From positions 1 through 33,732 of the forward strand of contig NZ_MWLO01000070.1 of NCBI RefSeq assembly GCF_002198735.1: 33,732 bases of DNA, read 5' to 3'. A program made the translations under genes and the position numbers. The stretch's first letter is position 1. Every line of letters starts with the position of its first letter. Under the pieces are notes generated by a model. The model searched no databases. It was not told the origin of the DNA and saw nothing but the letters and a program-made list of their open reading frames with translations. The DNA is from Ideonella sp. A 288 (lineage in GTDB: Bacteria > Pseudomonadota > Gammaproteobacteria > Burkholderiales > Burkholderiaceae_C). Below are positions 6,045 through 13,672 of the stretch, one piece after another.

Positions 6045-7957
6045 TTTTCGGCTCCGTTGGTGTGCTTCCTGGCCAATGCCCGCGTGGGGTCTGCGCCGCG
6101 CCGCTTGCGCAACTCGACCTCCCGCAGGTGGGAGGAAGCCTGGTGGATGTCGTCCTCGCCGGAGTTCAGGGCCAGGGCGGCGCGCTGCCTTTCCAGGTCG
6201 AGCTGCAGCGCCTTGATCTGCGCACTGGTGTGGGCTTCGGCGAACTGAAGCTCCCGGCGCTTGTGATCGAACTCAGCGCGGTGCCGGGCCTGCTTGGTCA
6301 GTTCTTCGGCTTCCTTCTCCCAGCGCAGGGTGCCCATCAACACCTCGCCGCCGGCGGTGTAGACGTCGGACAGCGAGGGGCCGGCACCGCTGAGGATGAG
6401 TTCGCGGACCTGGTTGGAGTGCGCAGTGCCGCGCGACTTGACGATGGTGAGGGCGCGGTTGCGCTCGCCGCCCCGCACCAGGTAGGACAGGTGGATCCAC
6501 GTGTCCGCGACGGTCGAGACCTGCAGGTCCGTGGCTTCGCCCCCTGGTCCTTCGGTCTCGCTGAGCGCTGTCACCATCAAGGTGATGTCCTCGTCCTTGA
6601 CCCGATAGATCAGCCGGTTGGCCACCGCGCGTGCCGCGCCCAGCGCGCCCGACTTGGCAATGGCCGTCAACGGGTCGATCACCAGGCACAGCGGCCGATG
6701 GTCGCGGATGAGCGCACTGAACCTCAGCAGGTGCTCTTCCGCGCTGATGCCTTCGGTGCGGGCCGAGTGCATCCGCAGCAGGCCGGACTTGACGTGCGGC
6801 TTCAGGGCGATGCCGACGGACGACAGATTGCGCATGATCTGATCGGCGCTCTCGTCGAAGCTGACGAACAGCGAGCGCTCGCCGCGCTGGCAGGCGGCCT
6901 CGATGAACTTTCCGGCCAGGGTGGTCTTGGACGTGCCCGGCACCCCGGTGATCAGCGTGCTGCTGCCCCGGAACACGCCGCCGCCGAGCATGGCGTCGAG
7001 TCGCTCGAAGCCCGCGCTGAGCCGCTGCGTCGATGCCTTGTGCCCGATGTCCGGCGCCTTGGTGGCACCCACCTCGATGCCAGACGGCCCGAAGCTCAGC
7101 GGCACTTCGGCGGCCGCATGGCCCGACCCGCGGTACTTCGTGATCTGGAGGGTCTGCACCGAGACGCGGTCTTCCTGGTGCCGATCGAGCCGCACCACGC
7201 AATCGACCATGAACTGCAGGAACCCGTGGTTCGGTGCCTGTCCGAAGCTGCTCTCGGTCTTGGCTGTCAGGATGGCCGTCAGCCCGCTGGTGGCGAGCCA
7301 GTCCCGCAGCCGATAAAGCTCGCGCATTTCGGCCGCCGGATCCTGCAGCAGGGTCAGCAGCACGTCGATGCCGTCGAACACGATCCATTGCGCGCCCACT
7401 TCCTGCTGCTTGGCGGCGAGCATGGCGAGCATGCCGACCAGATCGAAGTCCCCGGCCTTGACCAAGGTGGGCGACAGGTGGGCGTCCATGATGAACAGCT
7501 GCCTGGGCACGAGGCGGGACAGGCCCCAATCGAAGGTGTTGCCGTTGGCGATGATCTGGCTGGGGCTTTCCTCGAACGCGACGAGGATCCCGGGCGCGCG
7601 GTGCTGGCGCGCCGCGTTGACGAGACATTGCAGCGCCAGCACGGTCTTGCCTGCCCCGGGGCCGCCGATGAGCAGGCTGGTGCGGTGCTGCGGCAATCCG
7701 CCGTGGCTCAGGTGGTCGAACCCTTCGATGCCGGTGGGCAGCTTGGCCAACGCGAGCGGGGGCGTTCTGCGGGTGCCGATGGGGGGTCTCCGGTTCGGGG
7801 TGGTTCTGGCGAAGTGGCGTTGGCAATGCCCGCATGCGGCACGCGCCTGTCGCCATCTTGGGACGAGGTGTACCAAAGCCACCGGCCCTTGTATGTGCGA
7901 TAGCGCACCAAAGGTGCTCGGCGGGCCCGTGCCCGCCACGACGCCGGACCTTGCCAC
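6041..7957 (-). CDS. kaiC: KaiC-like double RecA-domain ATPase/kinase
   Basis: Up to 638 residues with two RecA-like KaiC domains. CI has Walker A GGPGAGKT (98-105) and the glutamate pair in AFEESP (near 129-130). CII has a variant Walker A, GVPGTSKT (338-345), and SFDES where the usual Glu-Glu reads Asp-Glu. The phosphosite region is kept: ATDLQVSTVADTW puts a Ser-Thr pair at 481-482 and a Thr at 476, matching S431, T432 and T426 of Synechococcus KaiC. After about residue 545 a charged helical tail, likely coiled coil, extends the protein. The domain begins near residue 70, so the start is uncertain. GTG at 7957 and GTG at 7882 (AAGGG upstream) are both possible; no ATG is in frame. First gene of kaiC-kaiB-crp. 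Confidence 0.9.
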   Translation of the reverse strand: MARSGVVAGTGPPSTFGALSHIQGPVALVHLVPRWRQARAACGHCQRHFARTTPNRRPPIGTRRTPPLALAKLPTGIEGFDHLSHGGLPQHRTSLLIGGPGAGKTVLALQCLVNAARQHRAPGILVAFEESPSQIIANGNTFDWGLSRLVPRQLFIMDAHLSPTLVKAGDFDLVGMLAMLAAKQQEVGAQWIVFDGIDVLLTLLQDPAAEMRELYRLRDWLATSGLTAILTAKTESSFGQAPNHGFLQFMVDCVVRLDRHQEDRVSVQTLQITKYRGSGHAAAEVPLSFGPSGIEVGATKAPDIGHKASTQRLSAGFERLDAMLGGGVFRGSSTLITGVPGTSKTTLAGKFIEAACQRGERSLFVSFDESADQIMRNLSSVGIALKPHVKSGLLRMHSARTEGISAEEHLLRFSALIRDHRPLCLVIDPLTAIAKSGALGAARAVANRLIYRVKDEDITLMVTALSETEGPGGEATDLQVSTVADTWIHLSYLVRGGERNRALTIVKSRGTAHSNQVRELILSGAGPSLSDVYTAGGEVLMGTLRWEKEAEELTKQARHRAEFDHKRRELQFAEAHTSAQIKALQLDLERQRAALALNSGEDDIHQASSHLREVELRKRRGADPTRALARKHTNGAEK

Positions 7958-8029
7958 CGGGGTGCCTGGAACTGCCGGGCCGGGGCCGCCCGTGCCCGCG
8001 CCGAGCGCGCCCCTCGGCGGTACGGCGAG

Positions 8030-8636
8030 GCCGCCGCGGCCGCCACGATCGGCCGCACCAGCGGGTGGTTCTGGCCTCGCCGGGACCGGATGGCGTGGAT
8101 CTCCTCCTTCACGCCGTCGGTGCGGCCGAGCAGGCGCAGGCCGCGCACCAGTGGTCCAGCGTCGAGCGCAGGTTCGGATTGCGCGGGGCGGCCTGCCCGG
8201 CCAGGATCAGGTCGAGGTGGTGCAGCGCCAGTTCGGCGAGCAACTGCTCGAACTCCCCTTCATGGCAGACCAGCCGCAGGTTCGGCGTGGCCAGCACCGG
8301 CGCCAGCAGCGCGTGGGCTGCCAGCTTGGAGATGCCGTCGGACAGCCCGACCGCCAGCCTCGCCACCTTGCCGCTGGCCGCCTCGCGCACCTCGTCGGCC
8401 ACGCACTGGCCCAGCTGGAAGATCTCGTCGGCCCGCGCGAACGCGGCCTGGCCCGCCTCGGTGAGGGCCACGCCGCGGCCCGTGGCCTTGAGCAGTTGAT
8501 GGCCCAGCGACTTCTCCAGCTCGCGCACCTGTGCGCTGGTGGTGTTCACGGCCCTGTCCAGCCGCTCGGCGGCGCGGGCAAAGCCACCTTCCTTGGTGAC
8601 GACCCAGAAGCAGTGCAGGTGGCGGTAGTTCAGCAT
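8030..8636 (-). pseudogene. nhaR: NhaR-type LysR regulator with internal deletion and frameshift
   Basis: The first frame opens at ATG 8636 and gives a good NhaR-like N-terminus: NYRHLHCFWVVTKEGGFARA, then LEKSLGHQLLKATGRGVALT, as far as HHLDLILAGQAAPRNPNLRS. It then stops at 8109 after 175 residues, against about 300 for the family. The missing C-terminus is present in another minus-strand frame just beyond: LLGRTDGVKEEIHAIRSRRG followed by QNHPLVRPIVAAA (about 8035-8125), which matches the VxEEYHAIxAERxxQHPAV tail of E. coli NhaR. About 90-100 residues of effector domain are absent between the two parts and the join is out of frame. No stop follows until about 7708, so the native end is lost too. 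A shortened DNA-binding protein could still be made. Confidence 0.75.
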
Positions 8637-8647
8637 GCGGCCTCCAG

Positions 8648-8662
8648 TTCGGAAAAGCCGAA
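8648..8662. promoter_or_regulatory. TTCGG-N5-CCGAA dyad upstream of nhaR remnant
   Basis: TTCGG (8648-8652) and CCGAA (8658-8662) around AAAAG make a perfect dyad 12 bases upstream of the nhaR-like start and 84 bases upstream of the divergent membrane protein gene. Such TTCGG-type dyads resemble the kind of site NhaR-family proteins use, and the place suits an autoregulatory operator. Function is inference. Confidence 0.4.
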
Positions 8663-8746
8663 TGCTTTGGGAGATTGAAGGTGGTTTCTTCGATGAGTGA
8701 ACGTCCCCACACTGTCGGGCAGTTCATCGTCACCGGAGAATCCATC

Positions 8747-9157
8747 ATGCTTTATGCCATCAGCTGGTTCGTCATCGTCCTGCTCCTCGCGGCCTGGTCG
8801 CTGACGGCCTGGGCGCTGCATGCCGCTGCCGTCTGGACGCTGTCCAGCGCCGGCGCCTTGTCGGGCGCCGCGTCGGGCGTCGCGGGTCTTCGGCTGCCGG
8901 AATGGTTGGCGCCCTGGGTGCCGGCCGAGGTGGTGCAGTCGTTGTCCGCGCTGCTCTCGGGCCTGGGCCCTATGGTGGAGAGCCTGCTCCAGGCGGCACC
9001 GGCGCTGGCCGGCGGCCTGACGTGGGCCAGCTGGGCCGTCTGGGGCATCGGCGGGGTGCTGTTCGTGGTGCTCGGCGCGGCGCTGCACCTGCTCATCGCC
9101 CTGTGGCGTCGTGGTGGCGGCCCGGATTCGCGGCCGCCCCGCGCCATGGCCGCATGA
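8747..9157 (+). CDS. Small hypothetical membrane protein
   Basis: 136 residues with two clear hydrophobic segments: about 3-25 (YAISWFVIVLLLAAWSLTAW) and about 95-122 (ASWAVWGIGGVLFVVLGAAL, then HLLIALW). A soluble or amphipathic middle lies between them (LPEWLAPWVPAEVVQSLSAL). The end is basic and Pro-rich (RRGGGPDSRPPRAMAA). I recognise no named family. The ATG at 8747 is preceded by a strong GGAGAA ribosome site with 6 bases between, so the longer frame from 8675 is rejected. It is divergent from the nhaR remnant, a layout that suggests it was once a target of that regulator, and it points toward the cation antiporter block. Function unknown. Confidence 0.75.
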   Translation: MLYAISWFVIVLLLAAWSLTAWALHAAAVWTLSSAGALSGAASGVAGLRLPEWLAPWVPAEVVQSLSALLSGLGPMVESLLQAAPALAGGLTWASWAVWGIGGVLFVVLGAALHLLIALWRRGGGPDSRPPRAMAA

Positions 9158-9258
9158 CGGCGCGGCCGCCCGGACTTCGGTTCGGCGCGGCAGCGTCTGC
9201 GCGTCCGGGCCGGGGTCCATGTCTCGGCCCGTTCGACCTCCGTCGGCCCGCCCGTGGC

Positions 9259-9305
9259 CGACGCCCCTGCGCCAGCGCCCGACGCCCCTGCGCCAGCGCC
9301 CGACG
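9259..9305. repeat. 21-bp tandem repeat, two copies plus partial
   Basis: A 21-bp unit starting CGACGCCCCTGCG occurs at 9259-9279 and again, identical, at 9280-9300, with a third partial copy (CGACG) to 9305. It lies in the 226-bp gap between the small membrane protein and the antiporter, in DNA I read as non-coding. Confidence 0.8.
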
Positions 9306-9383
9306 TCGTGGCGCGGCCACCCACCCCAAGCGCGGGCTGCCCGGCCTGCGACAGACCGCCTTTTGTGGATAGAGTGCTCGATC

Positions 9384-10469
9384 ATGAACCTGCTCATGTT
9401 TGTCGGGGGCCTGGCCCTGCTGGTGATCGGTGCCAATGTGCTGGTTCGCGGTGCGTCCCGGCTGGCCTTGTCGTTCGGCATCAGCCCGCTGGTCGTCGGC
9501 CTGACGATCGTGGCCTTCGGTACCAGCGCGCCCGAAGTGGCGGTGAGCGTGGGTGCCGTGTTCGACGGCAAGGCCGACCTGGCCATCGGCAACGTGGTGG
9601 GCAGCAACATCTTCAACGTGCTGTTCATCCTGGGCATCAGCGCCTTGATCGCACCGCTGGTGGTCAACATCCAGCTGATCCGCCAGGAGGTGCCGATCAT
9701 GCTGGGCGCCAGCCTGCTGCTGCTGGCGCTGGGCCTGGATGGCCGGCTGTCGATGGCCGACGGCGGCCTGCTGTTCGCCCTGCTGGGCGCCTACACCGTG
9801 TTCCTGGTGGTGCAGTCGCGCCGCGAGACGCAGGCGGCCAAGGACGAGTTTGCCGCCGAGGTGCAGCCCGGCCCTGCGGGTGCCTGGGACAGCCATTGGG
9901 CGGCGCAGCTCGGTCTCATTGCGGTCGGCCTGGCCGCGCTGGTGTTCGGCTCCGACTTCCTGGTGCAGGCCTCGGTGAACTTCGCCAAGGCCATGGGCGT
10001 GAGCGACCTCGTCATCGGCCTGACCATCGTCGCCGCCGGCACCAGCATGCCCGAGGTGGCCACCAGCATCGCGGCAGCGCTCAAGGGCGAACGCGACATC
10101 GCGGTGGGCAACGTGGTGGGCAGCAACACCTTCAACATCCTCGGCTGCCTGGGGCTGTCGGGGCTGGTGTCGGGTGACATGGGCCTGCAGATGGCGCCGT
10201 CGTTGCTGGCCTTCGACATCTGGGTGATGCTGGCGGTGGCCCTGGCCTGCCTGCCGGTGTTCGTGACGGGCCGCGAGATCGCGCGCTGGGAAGGTGGCGT
10301 CTTCCTCGGCTACTACGTCGCCTACGTGACCTACCTGATCCTGGCGGCGCAGCAGCACGACGCGCTGCAGGCCTTCTCGGGCGTGATGTTGGGCTTCGTC
10401 GTGCCGCTGACCGTGGTGACGCTGGTGGTGGTGATGATCCGCCGTCCGGTGGCCGCCGGCGAGGCCTGA
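9384..10469 (+). CDS. CaCA family calcium/sodium antiporter
   Basis: 361 residues, usual for YrbG-type members of the Ca2+:cation antiporter family. Both alpha-repeats are present and nearly identical in pattern: FGISPLVVGLTIVAFGTSAP with EVAVSVGA and GNVVGSNIFNV, and again MGVSDLVIGLTIVAAGTSMP with EVATSIAA and GNVVGSNTFNI. The acidic residues in the GTSxPE motifs are the ion-binding Glu residues of the family. About ten membrane segments, inner membrane; it exchanges Ca2+ for Na+ or H+. The ATG at 9384 starts directly with a membrane helix (NLLMFVGGLALLVIG); a longer upstream frame overlaps the tandem repeat and is not protein-like. Only 4 bases separate its stop from mrpA, so it is probably the first gene of that operon. 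Confidence 0.93.
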   Translation: MNLLMFVGGLALLVIGANVLVRGASRLALSFGISPLVVGLTIVAFGTSAPEVAVSVGAVFDGKADLAIGNVVGSNIFNVLFILGISALIAPLVVNIQLIRQEVPIMLGASLLLLALGLDGRLSMADGGLLFALLGAYTVFLVVQSRRETQAAKDEFAAEVQPGPAGAWDSHWAAQLGLIAVGLAALVFGSDFLVQASVNFAKAMGVSDLVIGLTIVAAGTSMPEVATSIAAALKGERDIAVGNVVGSNTFNILGCLGLSGLVSGDMGLQMAPSLLAFDIWVMLAVALACLPVFVTGREIARWEGGVFLGYYVAYVTYLILAAQQHDALQAFSGVMLGFVVPLTVVTLVVVMIRRPVAAGEA

Positions 10470-10473
10470 GCCG

Positions 10474-13323
10474 ATGCGCCTGTTCGCCCTCGCGCTGCTG
10501 CCCTGGCTGGGCGCGGCCCTGGTCGGCAGCCTGCCGGCCGCGGCCCGCCGGGCCCAGGCCCTGGCGGCCGGCGCGGTGGCGATGGGGGTGACGGCGCTGG
10601 CGCTGCTGGCGGCGCCGGCCGTGTTCGATGGCCAGGTGCTGCGGGCCAGCGTGCCGTGGCTGCCGGCGCTGGGGATGGACCTGGGCTTCCGCCTGGACGG
10701 CCTGGCCTGGCTGTTCGTGCTGCTCATCGGCGGCATCGGCGCGCTGGTGGTGCTGTATGCGGCCTGGTACCTGGATCCCGACGATCCGCACAGCCCCAGC
10801 GGCCGCTTCTTTGTCTTCCTGCTGCTGTTCATGGGGGCCATGCTCGGCGTGGTGCTGGCCGACAACCTGGTGCTGCTGGTGCTGTTCTGGGAGCTGACCA
10901 GCCTGGCCAGCTTCCTGCTCATCGGCTACTGGCACGGCCGCGACGACGTCGGCCGCGACGCGCGCGAAGGCGCCCGCATGGCGCTGGCCATCACCGGTGC
11001 CGGCGGCCTGTGCCTGCTGGCCGGCGTGCTGCTGCTGGGGCACATCGTCGGCAGCGTCCAGCTCGACGATGTGCTTGCCTCGGGCGATCTCATCCGTGCC
11101 CATCCGCTGTACGTCGTGGCGCTGGTGCTGGTGCTGCTGGGGGCCTTCACCAAGAGCGCGCAGTTCCCGTTCCATTTTTGGCTGCCGCACGCCATGGCCG
11201 CGCCCACGCCGGTGTCGGCCTACCTGCACTCGGCCACGATGGTGAAGTGCGGCGTGTTCCTGCTGGCGCGGCTGTACCCGGCACTGGGCGGCAGCGAGCC
11301 CTGGTTCTGGATCGTCACCAGCGTGGGGCTGTCCACGATGCTGCTGGGGGCCTACATCGCGATCTTCCAGCACGACCTGAAGGGCCTGCTGGCCTACAGC
11401 ACGATCAGCCACCTGGGCCTGATCACGCTGCTGTTCGGCCTGTCGGAGCCGCTGGCGGTGGTGGCCGGCGTGTTCCACATCCTCAACCACGCCATCTTCA
11501 AGGCCGGCCTGTTCATGAGTGCCGGCATCATCGACCACGAATGCGGCACACGCGACATGCGGCGCATCAACGGCCTCATGAAGCCGATGCCCTTCACCGC
11601 CACCCTGGGCATCGTGGCCGCACTCAGCATGGCCGGCGTGCCGCTGCTCAACGGCTTCCTCAGCAAGGAGATGTTCTTCGCCGAGGCGCTGGCCAAGGAC
11701 TCGCACGGGGCGATGGAGTGGCTGCTGCCGGCCGGCGCCACGCTGGCCGGTGCCCTGAGCGTGGCCTACTCGCTGCGCTTCATCCACGACACCTTCTTCA
11801 ACGGCGAGCCGGTGGGCCTGCCCAAGGTTCCGCACGAGGCGCCGTTCTTCATGCGCCTGCCGGTGCTGCTGCTGGTGCTGCTGTGCCTGGCGGTGGGCCT
11901 GGCCCCGGCGCTGGTGGCCGGGCCGCTGCTGGCCGTGGCGGCGCAGGCGGCCCTGCACGGCGCGCCCGGGCCTGCGCTGCCGGCTTATCACCTGGCCGTC
12001 TGGCACGGCTTCAACGGTGCCCTGCTGATGAGCGCCATCGCCGTGGTGGCCGGCGTGGCCCTGTATGCGGCCTTGCACCGCGGCCTGGACCTGCACCGCG
12101 TGACGCAACTGCCCGGCGCGCTGGTGGCCAGTGGCCGGGATCTGTTCGCGCGGCTGCAATCCGCCGGCGTGGGGGCTGCCGGCACGCTGGTGGGCGCATT
12201 GCAGAACGGCCGGCTGCAGGGCTACCTGCTGCTGCTGGTGCTGATGGCGCTGGCCGCCGGTGCCGCGCCCTTCGTGTTGTCCTGGGGGCCGTCGGCAGCG
12301 CCCGCGGCACTGCATGTCCAGGGCCTGAATCCACTCGCGCTGGCGCTGGGCCTGCTGGGCAGCGCCGCCGCGCTGGGCACCGCGCTGCTGCATCGGCAGC
12401 GCGTGGTGGCGGTGGTGCTGATGGGTGGTGCGGGGCTGGTGGTGTGCCTGGTGTTCGTGGGCCTGTCGGCCCCCGACCTGGCACTGACGCAGTTGCTGGT
12501 GGAAGTGGTGAGCGTGGTGCTGCTGATGCTGGCGCTGAAGTGGCTGCCCGACGAGAGCCCGGCGGAGCACCGCACGCCGTGGCCCGCCGCACGCGATGCC
12601 GTGCTGGCGCTGGTGGTGGGCCTGGGCGTGGCCGCGCTGGTGTGGATGGTGCTGACGCGGCCGGGCCAGAGCGTCAGCGACTTCTTCTTCGCCACCACCC
12701 TGCCGCAGGGCGGCGGCGCCAACACCGTCAACGTGATCATCGTCGACTACCGCGGCTTCGACACCCTGGGCGAGATCACCGTGCTGGTCATCGCTGCGTT
12801 GACGCTGCATGCGCTGCTGGCCGGCTGGGCGCCGCCCGCGGCGCCGGTGCCGGTGACGGCCGGCCAGGCGCACCCGCTGATGCTGCAGCGCGTGGCCCGG
12901 CTGGTGCTGCCTTTCGTCGTGCTGATCTCGGTGTTCCTGTACCTGCGCGGCCACAACCTGCCGGGCGGCGGCTTCATCGCCGGCCTGGTGCTGGCCATCG
13001 GCCTGGTGCTGATGCAGGTGGCGCATGGCCAGGCCTGGGTGCGCGACCGCAGCCCGCTGCTGGGGGGCGATTTCCGCGCCTGGCTCGGCTGGGGCCTGGG
13101 GCTGGCCGCCGCCACCGGGCTGGCCAGCTGGCTGTTCGCGGCGCCCTTCCTCACCACCACCTACGATTACCCCTGGCTGCCCGGCATCGGTGGCGTGCCG
13201 CTGGCCAGCGCCTCGGCCTTCGACCTGGGCGTGTACCTGGTGGTGGTGGGGGCGACGATGGCCATGCTGCTGGCCATCGCCCGCCTGTCGATGCCGTCGC
13301 CCGTGCGGCCGATGCCGGAGTGA
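10474..13323 (+). CDS. mrpA: Mrp-type Na+/H+ antiporter subunit A fused to subunit B
   Basis: 949 residues. The first ~500 are the NuoL/ND5-like proton-channel part with the classic motifs: NLVLLVLFWELTSLASFLLI (Glu in a membrane helix), HFWLPHAMAAPTPVSAYLHS, and the LAYSTISHLGLITLLFG then HILNHAIFKAGLFM segments. After the MrpA-specific part (LALTQLLVEVVSVVLLMLAL, then RGFDTLGEITVLVIAALTLH) comes an MrpB (MnhB) domain from about 800: LVLPFVVLISVFLYLRGHNL, then PGGGFIAGLVLAIGLVLMQV. The A-B fusion explains why there is no separate mrpB. This is the large inner-membrane subunit of a hetero-oligomeric Na+(K+)/H+ antiporter for pH and salt homeostasis. First mrp gene, 4 bases after the CaCA antiporter. 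Confidence 0.95.
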   Translation: MRLFALALLPWLGAALVGSLPAAARRAQALAAGAVAMGVTALALLAAPAVFDGQVLRASVPWLPALGMDLGFRLDGLAWLFVLLIGGIGALVVLYAAWYLDPDDPHSPSGRFFVFLLLFMGAMLGVVLADNLVLLVLFWELTSLASFLLIGYWHGRDDVGRDAREGARMALAITGAGGLCLLAGVLLLGHIVGSVQLDDVLASGDLIRAHPLYVVALVLVLLGAFTKSAQFPFHFWLPHAMAAPTPVSAYLHSATMVKCGVFLLARLYPALGGSEPWFWIVTSVGLSTMLLGAYIAIFQHDLKGLLAYSTISHLGLITLLFGLSEPLAVVAGVFHILNHAIFKAGLFMSAGIIDHECGTRDMRRINGLMKPMPFTATLGIVAALSMAGVPLLNGFLSKEMFFAEALAKDSHGAMEWLLPAGATLAGALSVAYSLRFIHDTFFNGEPVGLPKVPHEAPFFMRLPVLLLVLLCLAVGLAPALVAGPLLAVAAQAALHGAPGPALPAYHLAVWHGFNGALLMSAIAVVAGVALYAALHRGLDLHRVTQLPGALVASGRDLFARLQSAGVGAAGTLVGALQNGRLQGYLLLLVLMALAAGAAPFVLSWGPSAAPAALHVQGLNPLALALGLLGSAAALGTALLHRQRVVAVVLMGGAGLVVCLVFVGLSAPDLALTQLLVEVVSVVLLMLALKWLPDESPAEHRTPWPAARDAVLALVVGLGVAALVWMVLTRPGQSVSDFFFATTLPQGGGANTVNVIIVDYRGFDTLGEITVLVIAALTLHALLAGWAPPAAPVPVTAGQAHPLMLQRVARLVLPFVVLISVFLYLRGHNLPGGGFIAGLVLAIGLVLMQVAHGQAWVRDRSPLLGGDFRAWLGWGLGLAAATGLASWLFAAPFLTTTYDYPWLPGIGGVPLASASAFDLGVYLVVVGATMAMLLAIARLSMPSPVRPMPE

Positions 13324-13327
13324 CCCG

Positions 13328-13672
13328 ATGCTGCTGCTGCTCTGCCTGTTCATCGGCACGCTGGCCGGCTGCGGCACCTGGCTGCTGCTGCGTGCACGCA
13401 CCTTCGACGCCATCCTCGGCCTCACGCTGCTCAGCTATGCCGTCAACCTGTTCATCTTCGCGATGGGCCGGGTCAAGGTGAACGCGGAGCCCATCGTCGA
13501 GCCGGGCGTGGCCGCCACGCTGGCCACCCATGCCGACCCGCTGCCGCAGGCCCTGGTGCTGACGGCCATCGTCATCAGCTTCGCGATGACCGCGCTGCTG
13601 CTGGGCATCGCGCTGCGCGCCCGTGGCGACACCGGCAGCGACCACGTCGACGGCGAGGAGCCGCCGCGATGA
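13328..13672 (+). CDS. mrpC: Mrp antiporter subunit C
   Basis: 114 residues, a NuoK-like MrpC/MnhC protein. Three membrane helices are visible: LLLLCLFIGTLAGCGTWLLL, then FDAILGLTLLSYAVNLFIFA, then PQALVLTAIVISFAMTALLL. The Pro-Gln-Ala-Leu-Val-Leu-Thr-Ala-Ile-Val-Ile motif before the last helix is diagnostic. A longer open frame begins inside mrpA at 13025, but the ATG at 13328 lies 4 bases after the mrpA stop and gives the family length. The stop overlaps the mrpD start (ATGA). The charged C-terminal tail (GDTGSDHVDGEEPPR) is typical of the cytoplasmic end. Confidence 0.94.
   Translation: MLLLLCLFIGTLAGCGTWLLLRARTFDAILGLTLLSYAVNLFIFAMGRVKVNAEPIVEPGVAATLATHADPLPQALVLTAIVISFAMTALLLGIALRARGDTGSDHVDGEEPPR

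Noticed and set aside
10132-13425. 1097-residue minus-strand open frame over mrpA
   Set aside because: Very rich in Q, H, R and G with no domain; it mirrors mrpA, whose motifs are clear, so it is a shadow.
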